Shown here: in pieces, positions 7,189 through 15,955 of the stretch
Numbering within the stretch: position 1 is the stretch's first letter
Layout of the letters: the number at the start of each line of letters is the position of its first letter
Source: Phycisphaerales bacterium
GTDB lineage: Bacteria; Planctomycetota; Phycisphaerae; Phycisphaerales; UBA1924
Assembly (NCBI GenBank): GCA_015492715.1
Contig: WGEO01000014.1
Coordinates: 1-38,591 of the forward strand
Length of the DNA: 38,591 nt
Direction: 5' to 3'
Position numbers and translations under genes: made by a program
Notes under the pieces: model-generated
What the model was told of the DNA's origin: nothing
What the model saw: the letters and a program-made list of their open reading frames with translations, nothing else
Databases searched by the model: none

Positions 7189-8433
7189 GTGAGCCGACGC
7201 ATGATCCAGCATGTCACGGGCCCCTTCGGGGCCCTTTTTCTGTCCTCGCTGATGCTCGCGGGCTGTGCCGGGCACGGCAAGCACACGAGCCAGGGGCTGA
7301 GCCTTGCGCAGATGCGCTCTGCGCAGATCAAGAGCAGCACCGAGTGGACCATGGCCCATCAGGCGTTCCTGGCGGGCAACCTCGACAAGGCGCTGCGCAA
7401 GATCGACGAGGCGATCTCGCTGAATCCGATGGTCGCCAAGAGCCATCTGCTCAAGGGTCGGATTCTGATCGAGAAGGGGCGTCTGGGCGATGCGCTGGAG
7501 AGTCTGGACCTCGCGATCGAGTTCAAGCCGGAAGATCCCGAGGCGTACTACTACAAGGGCACCGTCTACGAGCGTCTGGAGCGTAGCGAGGAGGCATTGA
7601 AGGCCTATCAGACCGCCGGGAGCCTCGATCCGGAGAAGGCCCAGTATGCGATCGCCGCCAGCGAGGTGCTGGTCGACATGGGGCGGATCGACGAGGCCCT
7701 GGCGGTGCTCGAGACCTTCGCCAGCGCGAATCAGGACAATCCCGCGATCGTGCAGACGATGGGCACGATCGCGATGCTGCAGGAGCGCTACGACGATGCG
7801 GCGCGTCTGTTCAACGAGGCCCGCCTCCTGAGCCCCGAGGACTCGGGGATCCTCGAGGACCTCGCCGACGCGTTGATGGCCGACGGGCGATTCGCGGAGG
7901 CGGAGTTCTACCTGAACACGGTGCTGGCGGATCCGGCGCACGCGGATCGTCGTGATCTGAAGCAGATGCGGGCCCGCTGTCTGATCGAGCTGGATCGTCC
8001 GGTCGAGGCGCGGGCGCTGCTGCTGGAGTTGACCCGGGGCGAGGAAGGCTCGCGCGATGCCGGCGCGTGGATCGAGTTGGGGCGTGTCGCCTGGCAGCTG
8101 CGCGACCTGACGAATCTGCAACTGAGCGCCGATCGCGCGACGCGTCTGGCGCCCGAGTCCAGCGAGGCCTGGCTGCTCATGGCACTTGCCCGGCGTGAGG
8201 CGGGCCAGGAGGTCGCCGCGCTGGACGCAACGGATCGGGCGCTCGCGCTCGACAACCGTAATCAGACGGTGCTGATGCTGCGCGGGCTGATCCAGCAGGA
8301 ACTCGGGCGCCACGACGACGCCCTGGTGACGCTCCAGCAGGCGTACATCCTCGACCCGAGCAACGAGAGCGTGCGCACCCTGATCGACACGGTTCGACGG
8401 GCAAAGGCGCTGGCCATCGTCGAGGACGAGTAG
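7189..8433 (+). CDS. TPR-repeat lipoprotein
   Basis: GTG start, SRRMIQHVTGPFGALFLSSLMLAGC lipobox, multiple TPR-like repeats (AFLAGNLDKALRKIDEAISLNPMVAKSHLLKGRILIEKGRLGDALESLDLAIEFKPEDPEAYYYKGTVYERL). AAAGGAG upstream. Confidence 0.85.
   Translation: MSRRMIQHVTGPFGALFLSSLMLAGCAGHGKHTSQGLSLAQMRSAQIKSSTEWTMAHQAFLAGNLDKALRKIDEAISLNPMVAKSHLLKGRILIEKGRLGDALESLDLAIEFKPEDPEAYYYKGTVYERLERSEEALKAYQTAGSLDPEKAQYAIAASEVLVDMGRIDEALAVLETFASANQDNPAIVQTMGTIAMLQERYDDAARLFNEARLLSPEDSGILEDLADALMADGRFAEAEFYLNTVLADPAHADRRDLKQMRARCLIELDRPVEARALLLELTRGEEGSRDAGAWIELGRVAWQLRDLTNLQLSADRATRLAPESSEAWLLMALARREAGQEVAALDATDRALALDNRNQTVLMLRGLIQQELGRHDDALVTLQQAYILDPSNESVRTLIDTVRRAKALAIVEDE
7218..7239 (+). terminator. Intrinsic-terminator-like hairpin plus T5 inside the lipoprotein signal-peptide coding sequence
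   Basis: GGGCCCC-TTC-GGGGCCC-TTTTT read directly from the sequence. Confidence 0.5.
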
Positions 8434-8457
8434 CACGAGAGTCAGACCCACACCCAG

Positions 8458-8488
8458 CAGCGCCGGGGGCTTCGGCCTTCCGGCGCTG
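8458..8488. terminator. Hairpin between the convergent TPR lipoprotein and recJ genes
   Basis: CAGCGCCGG ... CCGGCGCTG arms with a GGCTTCGGCC inner stem-loop, between the stop at 8433 (+) and the end of recJ at 8526 (-). Confidence 0.5.
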
Positions 8489-8525
8489 CCGTCGTGCGCC
8501 GAGGGCGATACGGCAGCCGGACCTG

Positions 8526-10283
8526 TCAGGTACGGCGCAGATCGACGAGCTCGGGCTCGGGACGCGCACCCCGGAAAGTGGAGATCGCCGGGGTGACGAT
8601 GAGGTCGAGGCGATCGCCCCTGTGGAGGTCGGGCAGGCGCTGCATCCATCGCCAGGCGACGATGCGCACTTCGTTCGTTCCCGATGCGATAGAAAGCGAG
8701 GCGTGCTCGCCGTTACGGCCGAACGAGCGGGGATCGCGTGCCAGGCGAGCGTCGCGAATGCGCAGATGGGGGCGTGGGTTGGCGCTGCCAAAGGGTGCCA
8801 TGCGCCGGAGGTCCTCGAAGGCGCCGAGTGTCAGTTCCTCAGCGCGGGCGTTCGTGTCGTAGACGATGGTCGGGATGGGCTCGCGGTGTGCCAACGCCGC
8901 AGCGCAGATCCCGCCGAACCGCTCGCGCAGCTCGTCGAGGCGGTCGCGCCGGAGGCTGAGCCCGGCGGCGTGGTCGTGTCCGCCGAAGGCCTCGAGCAGG
9001 TCCGCACACTGCAGGAGGGCGTCGTGCAGGTCGAAGCCCGGGACGCTTCTGCCGCTGCCTCGCAGGAGGTCGCCGTCTTCGCAGAGAAGGATCGAGGGTC
9101 GGCAGAGGGTCTCGGCGAGGCGCGAGCAGACGATGCCGACGACGCCCGGATGCCAGTCGCCCGCGAGCAGGACGGATCGCGAGTCCGGCGCATCCATCTC
9201 CAGTTCCTTTGCGCGTGCGAGCGCTTCATCGAGGATCCGGCGCTCCAGGCGTCGGCGTTCGTCGTTGAGGCGGGACAGGTCGCGGGCGATCTGCTCGGCA
9301 CGCTCGCCCGTGGCCGTGGTCAGCAGTTCGAGCGTCTGGCCCGCATGCCCGAGCCTGCCGCACGCGTTCATGCGGGGCGCCAGGCGAAAGCCCACATCCT
9401 CTTCGCTGACGGATTCACCATCCAGACGCGAGGCGACGACCAGGGCACGCAGTCCCTCGATGGGCGATGACCGGATTCGCGTCAGCCCGAAGCGGACGAT
9501 GGCGCGGTTCTCGTCCATGAGCGGCACGACATCTGCGATGGTGCCCAGGGCGCACAGGCCCAGCAGGTCGACCAGCAGGCGCCGCAGGTCCGGGTGGATG
9601 CGGGCCGACCCGCAATGGAGCGTGCACAGGCGCCATGCCAGTTTGTAGGCGACCCCGGCCCCGCAGAGTCCGCCGAAGGGGTATCGCGACCCCGGACGAC
9701 GCGGATGGACGACGCATAACGCCTCGGGCAGGTCGTCGTTGCTGGCCGGCGGGTTATGGTGATCGGTGATGATGAGATCGACGCCCAGCGTGCGCGCAAG
9801 GCGTGCCTCTTCGATCGCCGTGATCCCGCAGTCGACGCTGACGATGAGGTTCGTTCCCTGCTCGGCGAGGGTGCGGATCGCATCGGCGTTCAGGCCGTAG
9901 CCCTCGTCGAGGCGATGGGGGAGGTAGGAGCGGACCTCGGCAGCCGGCTCGATGGCCCGCAGGGTGTGGTAGAGGATGGCGCAGGCGGTCGTGCCGTCGA
10001 CATCGTAATCGCCATAGATGACGAGCCGCTCGCCACGACGCAGGCCGTCGAGGATGCGATGGGCGGCCTCGTCGAGGTCGGGGATCAGCGATGGATCGTG
10101 CAGATCGGTCAGGCTGGGCGACAAGAACCCGTCCGCCTTGTCGAGTCCGCGTGCATGAAGCACGCGTTCCAGGAGCGAGCCATCGGCCCTGATCTCGCCC
10201 CGGGGCTCCCACAGCCCCCGCTCGCCCCTGTCGCTGGCGTTCGGGTTCGTCCTGCCCTCTCGCGTCCGTGCGGCTACGCTCAT
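8526..10283 (-). CDS. recJ: Single-stranded-DNA-specific exonuclease RecJ
   Basis: DHH family motifs: RLVIYGDYDVDGTTACAIL, YLPHRLDEGYGLN, IVSVDCGITAIEEA, VDLIITDHHNPP, and downstream GDWHPGVVGIVCSRLAE. Confidence 0.95.
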   Translation of the reverse strand: MSVAARTREGRTNPNASDRGERGLWEPRGEIRADGSLLERVLHARGLDKADGFLSPSLTDLHDPSLIPDLDEAAHRILDGLRRGERLVIYGDYDVDGTTACAILYHTLRAIEPAAEVRSYLPHRLDEGYGLNADAIRTLAEQGTNLIVSVDCGITAIEEARLARTLGVDLIITDHHNPPASNDDLPEALCVVHPRRPGSRYPFGGLCGAGVAYKLAWRLCTLHCGSARIHPDLRRLLVDLLGLCALGTIADVVPLMDENRAIVRFGLTRIRSSPIEGLRALVVASRLDGESVSEEDVGFRLAPRMNACGRLGHAGQTLELLTTATGERAEQIARDLSRLNDERRRLERRILDEALARAKELEMDAPDSRSVLLAGDWHPGVVGIVCSRLAETLCRPSILLCEDGDLLRGSGRSVPGFDLHDALLQCADLLEAFGGHDHAAGLSLRRDRLDELRERFGGICAAALAHREPIPTIVYDTNARAEELTLGAFEDLRRMAPFGSANPRPHLRIRDARLARDPRSFGRNGEHASLSIASGTNEVRIVAWRWMQRLPDLHRGDRLDLIVTPAISTFRGARPEPELVDLRRT

Positions 10284-10314
10284 GGCGGGCAGCGTAGCAC
10301 ATGCGGGAGCGGTC

Positions 10315-10902
10315 ATGGTCCGGCTGACGAAGATCTATACCAGAAGCGGCGACGACGGCACGACGGGCCTCGTCGGAGGGGCGCGCGTGCCCAAGGACGA
10401 CCTGCGCGTCGAGGCCTACGGCACCGTCGACGAGGCGAACGCGTGCATTGGCTGGGCCATCAGTCAGGCGAGGCAGATCGTGGGAACAGGAGTCCGCGAG
10501 CGAGCGATCGCCCGTGAACTGTCGCTTGTCCAACACGAACTGTTCGATCTCGGGGCGGACTTGGCGACGCCGGAGGACGGAGGCGACGGCGCCCTGCGGA
10601 TCATGGCAAGCCAGGTCGAGCGTCTGGAAGGCGTCATCGACCGCTGGAACGAGGGGCTGGGCGACCTGAAGAGTTTCGTGCTTCCGGGGGGATCTGCACT
10701 TTCTGCGAGCCTGCATGTCGCGCGTGCCGTCGTGCGTCGAGCAGAGCGCATATGCGTGTCGCTGGCAGAACGCGAGCGGGTCAATCCGGAGGCAATCCGA
10801 TACCTGAACCGGCTGAGCGACCTGATGTTCGTCTTCGCCCGGGCAGCGAGCGACGGACGCGAGGTGCTCTGGGAGCCCGGCTCGACGCGCAGCGATCGCT
10901 GA
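10315..10902 (+). CDS. Cob(I)alamin adenosyltransferase, PduO/MMAB type
   Basis: MVRLTKIYTRSGDDGTTGLVGGARVPKDDLRVEAYGTVDEANACIGWA ... HVARAVVRRAERICVSLAERERVNPEAIRYLNRLSDLMFVFARAA. Confidence 0.93.
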   Translation: MVRLTKIYTRSGDDGTTGLVGGARVPKDDLRVEAYGTVDEANACIGWAISQARQIVGTGVRERAIARELSLVQHELFDLGADLATPEDGGDGALRIMASQVERLEGVIDRWNEGLGDLKSFVLPGGSALSASLHVARAVVRRAERICVSLAERERVNPEAIRYLNRLSDLMFVFARAASDGREVLWEPGSTRSDR

Positions 10903-10924
10903 GCGGTACACTGGCGAACGCGGC

Positions 10925-12319
10925 ATGGGCGACCGGACAACGACCATCTTCACGGCGGACTTTCGGCGGGCGTTCGCCGAGGAGACCAAGGGCCTGCTTC
11001 GCAAGCGCTTTCTGTGGTTCACGGGCCTCGTCGGTGCCTTCGAACTGATCAATGCCGGGGTCGGGATCGTGCTCTCGCTCTGGGGCAGTGGCACCGACCA
11101 TCCCCACGCGGGCGATCATCTGACCGGGCACCTGCTTCATCTGTTCGTCGGACCCGTCTTCCTCGCGGCGTTCGTGCTCGATCTGCGTCGCCGGCTCTCC
11201 GATGCCATGATCCTCGGGGCGACCACGGCCCTCGTGGTGCTCCAGGGCGGGATGAACATCCTGATCGTCTACCTGTTCGAGGTGGGGGATGCTGCGGCGC
11301 TGCCGACCTGGGGTCGCGCGCTGATCGGCGTGCTGTTCACTCACATCCTCGCCTGCGCGTTTCTTCCGTGGACGGTCCGCCAGTGTCTTCGCCCGATCGT
11401 CTGGCTCGTTGCGATCAACGCCATGTTCCTGCTGGGGGTCAGTGATCTGGACCCGCAGCGCCGTGTCCTCGTGCTGTTGCTGAGTCCATTGGTCGGGCTG
11501 CCCGGGGCAGTGATCTGCGCGGTGCGGCAACTCCGGCGGGCCGAGCGGTCCAAGTTCCGTTTTCTCCAGTCGCGGTACGGCGAGGTCCGCAGGGAACTCA
11601 TGGATGCCCGCAAGGTACACGAGGACCTCTTTCCGGAGGCGATCGAGACCGGCCCGATCCGCCTGCGATATCGCTATGAGCCGATGCGTCAGATCGGGGG
11701 AGATTTCCTCTTTGCCCGCAGGGGCGACGAGGGCAGTGTGCTGGTGGTGCTGGCCGATGTGACCGGGCACGGGATTCCCGCCGCTCTGACGGTCAATCGC
11801 CTCTATGGCGAGCTCGAGCGCCTGACCGCCGAGCGCCCGTGGATCTCCCCGGGTGAGCTGCTGGAGGGCCTCAATCGGTATGCCCACCTGACCCTGGCGC
11901 CGCATTCGATCTATCTCACGGCGTTCTGTGCGCGGATCGATCCCGATGGCGGGCGGATGACCTATGCCAGCGCGGGGCATCCACCGGCGTTCTTGCGGAC
12001 CGTCGACGGACGCGTCGAGGAACTCGCGTCGACGACGATCGTGCTGGGGGCGGTGCCGGCAGGCAGCTTCCAGGCGGGTCAGGAGGAGCGGGCCTTTGCC
12101 CTGGGCGATTCGCTGGTGCTGTATACGGATGGGGCGATCGAGTGCCACGGGAGTGATGGGCAGATGTTCGGCATCGACCGCGTGCGGGCGATCCTGGCAT
12201 CTGGCGATGTGCGCCCGGGCGAGTGGACACGGATCATGATGGAGCGGGTCGAGTCCTTCCGCGACGGTCCCGCACGCGACGACACCCTCCTCGTCGAGGT
12301 CTACCGTCCGTTGCACTGA
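10925..12319 (+). CDS. Membrane-anchored SpoIIE/RsbU-type PP2C phosphatase
   Basis: Several N-terminal hydrophobic helices, then MRQIGGDFLFARRGDEGSVLVVLADVTGHGIPAALTVNRLYGEL...MTYASAGHPPAFL...DSLVLYTDGAIE. Confidence 0.9.
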   Translation: MGDRTTTIFTADFRRAFAEETKGLLRKRFLWFTGLVGAFELINAGVGIVLSLWGSGTDHPHAGDHLTGHLLHLFVGPVFLAAFVLDLRRRLSDAMILGATTALVVLQGGMNILIVYLFEVGDAAALPTWGRALIGVLFTHILACAFLPWTVRQCLRPIVWLVAINAMFLLGVSDLDPQRRVLVLLLSPLVGLPGAVICAVRQLRRAERSKFRFLQSRYGEVRRELMDARKVHEDLFPEAIETGPIRLRYRYEPMRQIGGDFLFARRGDEGSVLVVLADVTGHGIPAALTVNRLYGELERLTAERPWISPGELLEGLNRYAHLTLAPHSIYLTAFCARIDPDGGRMTYASAGHPPAFLRTVDGRVEELASTTIVLGAVPAGSFQAGQEERAFALGDSLVLYTDGAIECHGSDGQMFGIDRVRAILASGDVRPGEWTRIMMERVESFRDGPARDDTLLVEVYRPLH

Positions 12320-12336
12320 CTGCGGGGAGCCTTGCC

Positions 12337-12642
12337 GTGCCCGATCTGACCATCCGTGATTTTCAGCAACTCATTCGAGAGCGTTATTACGAGACGGATT
12401 CGGCCCGCGGCACGCCGGGCACCTTCATGTGGCTGATCGAGGAGGTGGGGGAGTTGGCGACCAGCCTCCAGGAGTGCGCGCCCGACAAGAATCCCACGCC
12501 CGAACAGATCAAGAACATGGCAGAGGAGTTCGCCGATGTCCTTGCGTGGCTCGCGACGCTGGCGAATATCAACGGCGTAGATCTGAGCGAGGCGATCTCG
12601 AAGTACACGGATCGGGGTCGGGTCGAGGGGGTCAAGGATTGA
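12337..12642 (+). CDS. MazG-like nucleotide pyrophosphohydrolase
   Basis: GTG start. FMWLIEEVGELATSLQE...NMAEEFADVLAWLATLANINGVDLSEAISKY matches the EExxE..ExxD all-alpha NTP-pyrophosphatase pattern. Confidence 0.88.
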   Translation: MPDLTIRDFQQLIRERYYETDSARGTPGTFMWLIEEVGELATSLQECAPDKNPTPEQIKNMAEEFADVLAWLATLANINGVDLSEAISKYTDRGRVEGVKD

Positions 12643-12646
12643 GCCC

Positions 12647-12674
12647 TTGCCGGAGCGGTCGCGGGGGCTATCAT
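12647..12674 (+). promoter_or_regulatory. Candidate sigma70-type promoter for rpsL-rpsG
   Basis: TTGCCG-N16-TATCAT immediately upstream of rpsL. By-eye match only. Confidence 0.35.
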
Positions 12675-12708
12675 TCGGGCCCGATACGGGATGCTGTGAA
12701 GGACCCCC

Positions 12709-13080
12709 ATGCCGACGATCAATCAGCTCATTCGACAGCCCAGGAAGACCCCCAAGGCCAAGTCCAAGGTGCGCGATCTGGACGCATGCCCGCAGCGGCG
12801 CGGCGTGTGCCTGCAGGTCAAGACCGTGACGCCCAAGAAGCCCAACTCCGCCCTGCGCAAGGTCGCCCGTGTGCGTCTGAGCAACGGCAAGGAAGTGACG
12901 GCGTACATCGGGGGCGAGGGGCACAACCTTCAGGAGCACTCGATCGTGCTGGTTCGCGGGGGGCGTGTACGAGACCTGCCCGGCGTCCGCTACCACATCG
13001 TGCGTGGGGCTCGCGACTGCCTGGGTGTCGAGGGGCGCAAGCAGGGGCGTTCGAAGTACGGCGTCAAGAAGGGCAAGTAG
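12709..13080 (+). CDS. rpsL: 30S ribosomal protein S12
   Basis: [16 protein letters not shown]...[60 protein letters not shown]. Confidence 0.99.
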   Translation: MPTINQLIRQPRKTPKAKSKVRDLDACPQRRGVCLQVKTVTPKKPNSALRKVARVRLSNGKEVTAYIGGEGHNLQEHSIVLVRGGRVRDLPGVRYHIVRGARDCLGVEGRKQGRSKYGVKKGK

Positions 13081-13172
13081 ATCGCCGCCGACGCGGCACA
13101 AGGCAAGTAATCGCCCGAGGCGGGCGGTGAACACGGCCCCGATTCGGGGCGGATGAGCCAGGAGCAGCAAGC

Positions 13173-13658
13173 ATGGCCGGCAGGATCACCAAGAGCGAGG
13201 AACAGCTTCGTCCGGACCCGAAGTTCAATGACCTCGTCCTCAGCAAGTTCATCAACTGTGTGATGCGTGACGGCAAGAAGAGCGTCGCCCAGCGCGTCGT
13301 CTACGAGGCGATCGACATCCTCGACGAGCGTGCCAAGAAGGAACCCGAGGCGCCCGACAGCGGCCTCGAGGTCTTCCACATGGCCGTCGAGAATGTGAAG
13401 CCCTATGTCGAGGTCCGCTCGAAGCGGATCGGCGGGGCCAACTACCAGGTGCCCAAGCAGGTGACGAAGCGTCGTCAGCAGTCGCTCGCCTTCCGCTGGA
13501 TCATCGGTGCCGCCCGCAGCGAGAAGGGACGGCCCATGGCGATCAAGCTGGCCGACGAGCTCTGGGCCGCCGCCAAGCGCGAGGGCAAGGCCATGGCGAC
13601 GCGTGAGCAGACCCACCGCATGGCAGAGGCCAACAAGGCGTTCGCCCACTTCGCCTGA
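13173..13658 (+). CDS. rpsG: 30S ribosomal protein S7
   Basis: DPKFNDLVLSKFINCVMRDGKKSVAQRVVYEAIDILDE...NVKPYVEVRSKRIGGANYQVPKQVTKRRQQSLAFRWIIGAAR. Confidence 0.98.
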   Translation: MAGRITKSEEQLRPDPKFNDLVLSKFINCVMRDGKKSVAQRVVYEAIDILDERAKKEPEAPDSGLEVFHMAVENVKPYVEVRSKRIGGANYQVPKQVTKRRQQSLAFRWIIGAARSEKGRPMAIKLADELWAAAKREGKAMATREQTHRMAEANKAFAHFA

Positions 13659-13760
13659 TTGCAGCGATCCTCTCGCGTGCTTCCTGCGAACAGTGGGATG
13701 TAACGCTGGCTGCCCATCGCGTGAAGACGCATGGAGCCTCGTGCCTCGGAGGATCCGTTC

Positions 13761-14915
13761 ATGCGTGCCCTGATTCTTGCCGGCGTGCTCGCCCTGTCAG
13801 CGTCGGTGTTCGCCCAGCCCGTGGGGACAGGAGGAGACAGCGTCCGCCGCCTTCCGTCCGATCGCCCCTTCGCCATGGGCTTTACCGCGTTTCCGTACGA
13901 TCTGTCATACGAGGCCGTCGAGGCGACCTACCGGTTCGTCGCGGACAACGGCGACCTGATCGCGTTTCATCACGATGCGGGCGTGCCGTGGCCCGAGGCG
14001 CTGGCGGGCGAGCCCTTCCATCCCAATCTCGTCGCCCAGATCGACGACGAGGTCGCACGCATCGTGCCGGGAAAGACGGTGTATGTCGCCGCGGCCTGCC
14101 AGAGTTCGGCGCGGGCGGGGGACCTGGCGCCCTACTGGGGTGAAGATACGGTCATGGCGTTGCCGCCGGACTGGGAGACCAGGACGCTCGACGATCCGGA
14201 TGTCATCCTCGCGTACACCAACTGGTGCCGATATCTGCTCGATCGGTTCGAGCCGGATTACTTCGCCTTTGCCATCGAGGCCAACGGCGGTTTCACGGGC
14301 ATCGGGGACCCCGCCCTCGGGCAGTTCCTGACGCTCGCGCAGGAGGTCTATCCGACGCTGAAGCGGGAGTATCCCGGCACGCCCATCCTGCTCAGCGTGC
14401 AGACGGGGTCTACCGAGTCCCATCGAGCGCCCTTCCTCGAGCTCACCCGCCGGATTCTTCAGCATTCGGACATGGTCGGAATCAGCACCTATCCGTACTT
14501 CGTGCGTCGGTTCGCCGGCTGGGATGCCTACACAGACCCCGACGAGATTCCCGCGGATCTCCTGACATCGATCACGGACCTCGCCCCGGGCAAGCCCGTT
14601 GCGATCACGGAGACGGGGTATATCGCGGAGGACCTCGATATCGATGCGTACGACATGCACATCCCGGGACGGCGCAGTTGGCAGACGAAGTATGTCTGGC
14701 GTCTGATGGAGGACGCCCACGCGCTGGACGCCGAGTTCGTCGTATGGTTCGTGCCATGGGATTACGACATGCTTCTCGAGACCCTCGAGGATCTCGGCGA
14801 GCCGTTCGATCCGTCGTTCTATATCTGGCGCGACAACGGGCTGCGTGACGGAGACGGCATCGACCGACCGTCGCTGTCGGCATGGCATCGTTGGCTCGCC
14901 CTGCCCCGGCGGTAG
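13761..14915 (+). CDS. Secreted TIM-barrel glycosidase-like protein
   Basis: Signal peptide MRALILAGVLALSASVFA. Barrel-like motifs AIEANGGFTG, GISTYPYF and PVAITETGYI, reminiscent of clan GH-A catalytic glutamates. GGAGG upstream. Confidence 0.6.
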   Translation: MRALILAGVLALSASVFAQPVGTGGDSVRRLPSDRPFAMGFTAFPYDLSYEAVEATYRFVADNGDLIAFHHDAGVPWPEALAGEPFHPNLVAQIDDEVARIVPGKTVYVAAACQSSARAGDLAPYWGEDTVMALPPDWETRTLDDPDVILAYTNWCRYLLDRFEPDYFAFAIEANGGFTGIGDPALGQFLTLAQEVYPTLKREYPGTPILLSVQTGSTESHRAPFLELTRRILQHSDMVGISTYPYFVRRFAGWDAYTDPDEIPADLLTSITDLAPGKPVAITETGYIAEDLDIDAYDMHIPGRRSWQTKYVWRLMEDAHALDAEFVVWFVPWDYDMLLETLEDLGEPFDPSFYIWRDNGLRDGDGIDRPSLSAWHRWLALPRR

Positions 14916-14920
14916 GGTCT

Positions 14921-14970
14921 CCTACACCATCCACTCGGTCTCGACGAGTGTCTGGCGCACCTTCTGCAGG
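14921..14970. repeat. Direct repeat copy A: duplicate of the pgi 3' end (LQKVRQTLVETEWMV*)
   Basis: 49/50 identity by eye with 17219-17268; one T/C difference at 14930 versus 17228. Confidence 0.95.
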
Positions 14971-14995
14971 GCAGGAATCTTGAAGAATGGCTCGC

Positions 14996-15955
14996 TCAGG
15001 ACAGGGCGCTCAGGATCTGAATCCATGCACGGACGATCCCATCGGAGATGTGTTGGGGCAGCACGCTTCCGAGCACTCCCAACACCAGCGGTGTATTCAG
15101 CAGGATGAGAACGAGACATATGCCGATCATGGGTATGAGCCGGGGGTGGCGTGTCTTCATATGCGTGAGTCCGCGCCCCAGCGCGAACATATGCCTGCGG
15201 GTCATGGGCTGAGAGGAGGATCCACACTCGGAACAGGGCGCATCGTTCGATCGGGAATAGCCGCACCTCGGGCAGACGAGATCGGTATCCAATTCACTCT
15301 GTATCGTTCTCCGTGCGGCGTGCCCGACGATGAGCAGGTAGGCCAGGGCGCTACCCGCCCGCATACCGGCGATTCCCGTCTGTCCGACCGCAAGCCCGCG
15401 CATGGGTCCTTCACCATGCAGGAGCGGCGCGTAGGCGAGCGTCCACCAGACACGATGGAGCAGCGCCACGAGTGCTGGAAGAGGCAGCGCCGCAATCGCC
15501 GAACGGAACGCGGTTCGCATCACGATCGCCGATGTGGATGAGCTGAAAGAACCGCGCACGGTCGGAAACCCGTACCTGAAGAATGTCGGGACGGCCAGTG
15601 TGCAGACACCGAGATGCAGTAGGACGAGTAACACCCCACGACCAGGCGCGTCCCGTGTGGCGACATGCCAGACAAGGCCTGTCCACCTTGTCTTTGATTC
15701 CCCTGTCGTCCGCACGCCTGTCAGCGTGGAGGGACCATGCGGAGGTCTGCCGGCCAGCGCCTCGACGGATAGTTGTGTCGCCGGCAGCATCGGCTCGAGC
15801 ATCAGCGCTCGCTGGTCAATCCATTCTGCGACGGGTCGGATATGGGTGAGTCCTGCGAGCAGGGCGCCGAGATACGCGCATACGACAATCACGAACAGCG
15901 TGCCGAAGCACCGGAGCCGCGTTGCTCGGATCCAAGAATGAACAATGTGGCGCAT
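14996..15955 (-). CDS. Multi-TM membrane protein with a CPRCGY...CSECG zinc ribbon
   Basis: MRHIVHSWIRATRLRCFGTLFVIVVCAYLGALLAG...VCPRCGYSRSNDAPCSECGSS. ATG at 15955 overlaps the TGA of the upstream ORF (TGATG). Confidence 0.6.
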   Translation of the reverse strand: MRHIVHSWIRATRLRCFGTLFVIVVCAYLGALLAGLTHIRPVAEWIDQRALMLEPMLPATQLSVEALAGRPPHGPSTLTGVRTTGESKTRWTGLVWHVATRDAPGRGVLLVLLHLGVCTLAVPTFFRYGFPTVRGSFSSSTSAIVMRTAFRSAIAALPLPALVALLHRVWWTLAYAPLLHGEGPMRGLAVGQTGIAGMRAGSALAYLLIVGHAARRTIQSELDTDLVCPRCGYSRSNDAPCSECGSSSQPMTRRHMFALGRGLTHMKTRHPRLIPMIGICLVLILLNTPLVLGVLGSVLPQHISDGIVRAWIQILSALS

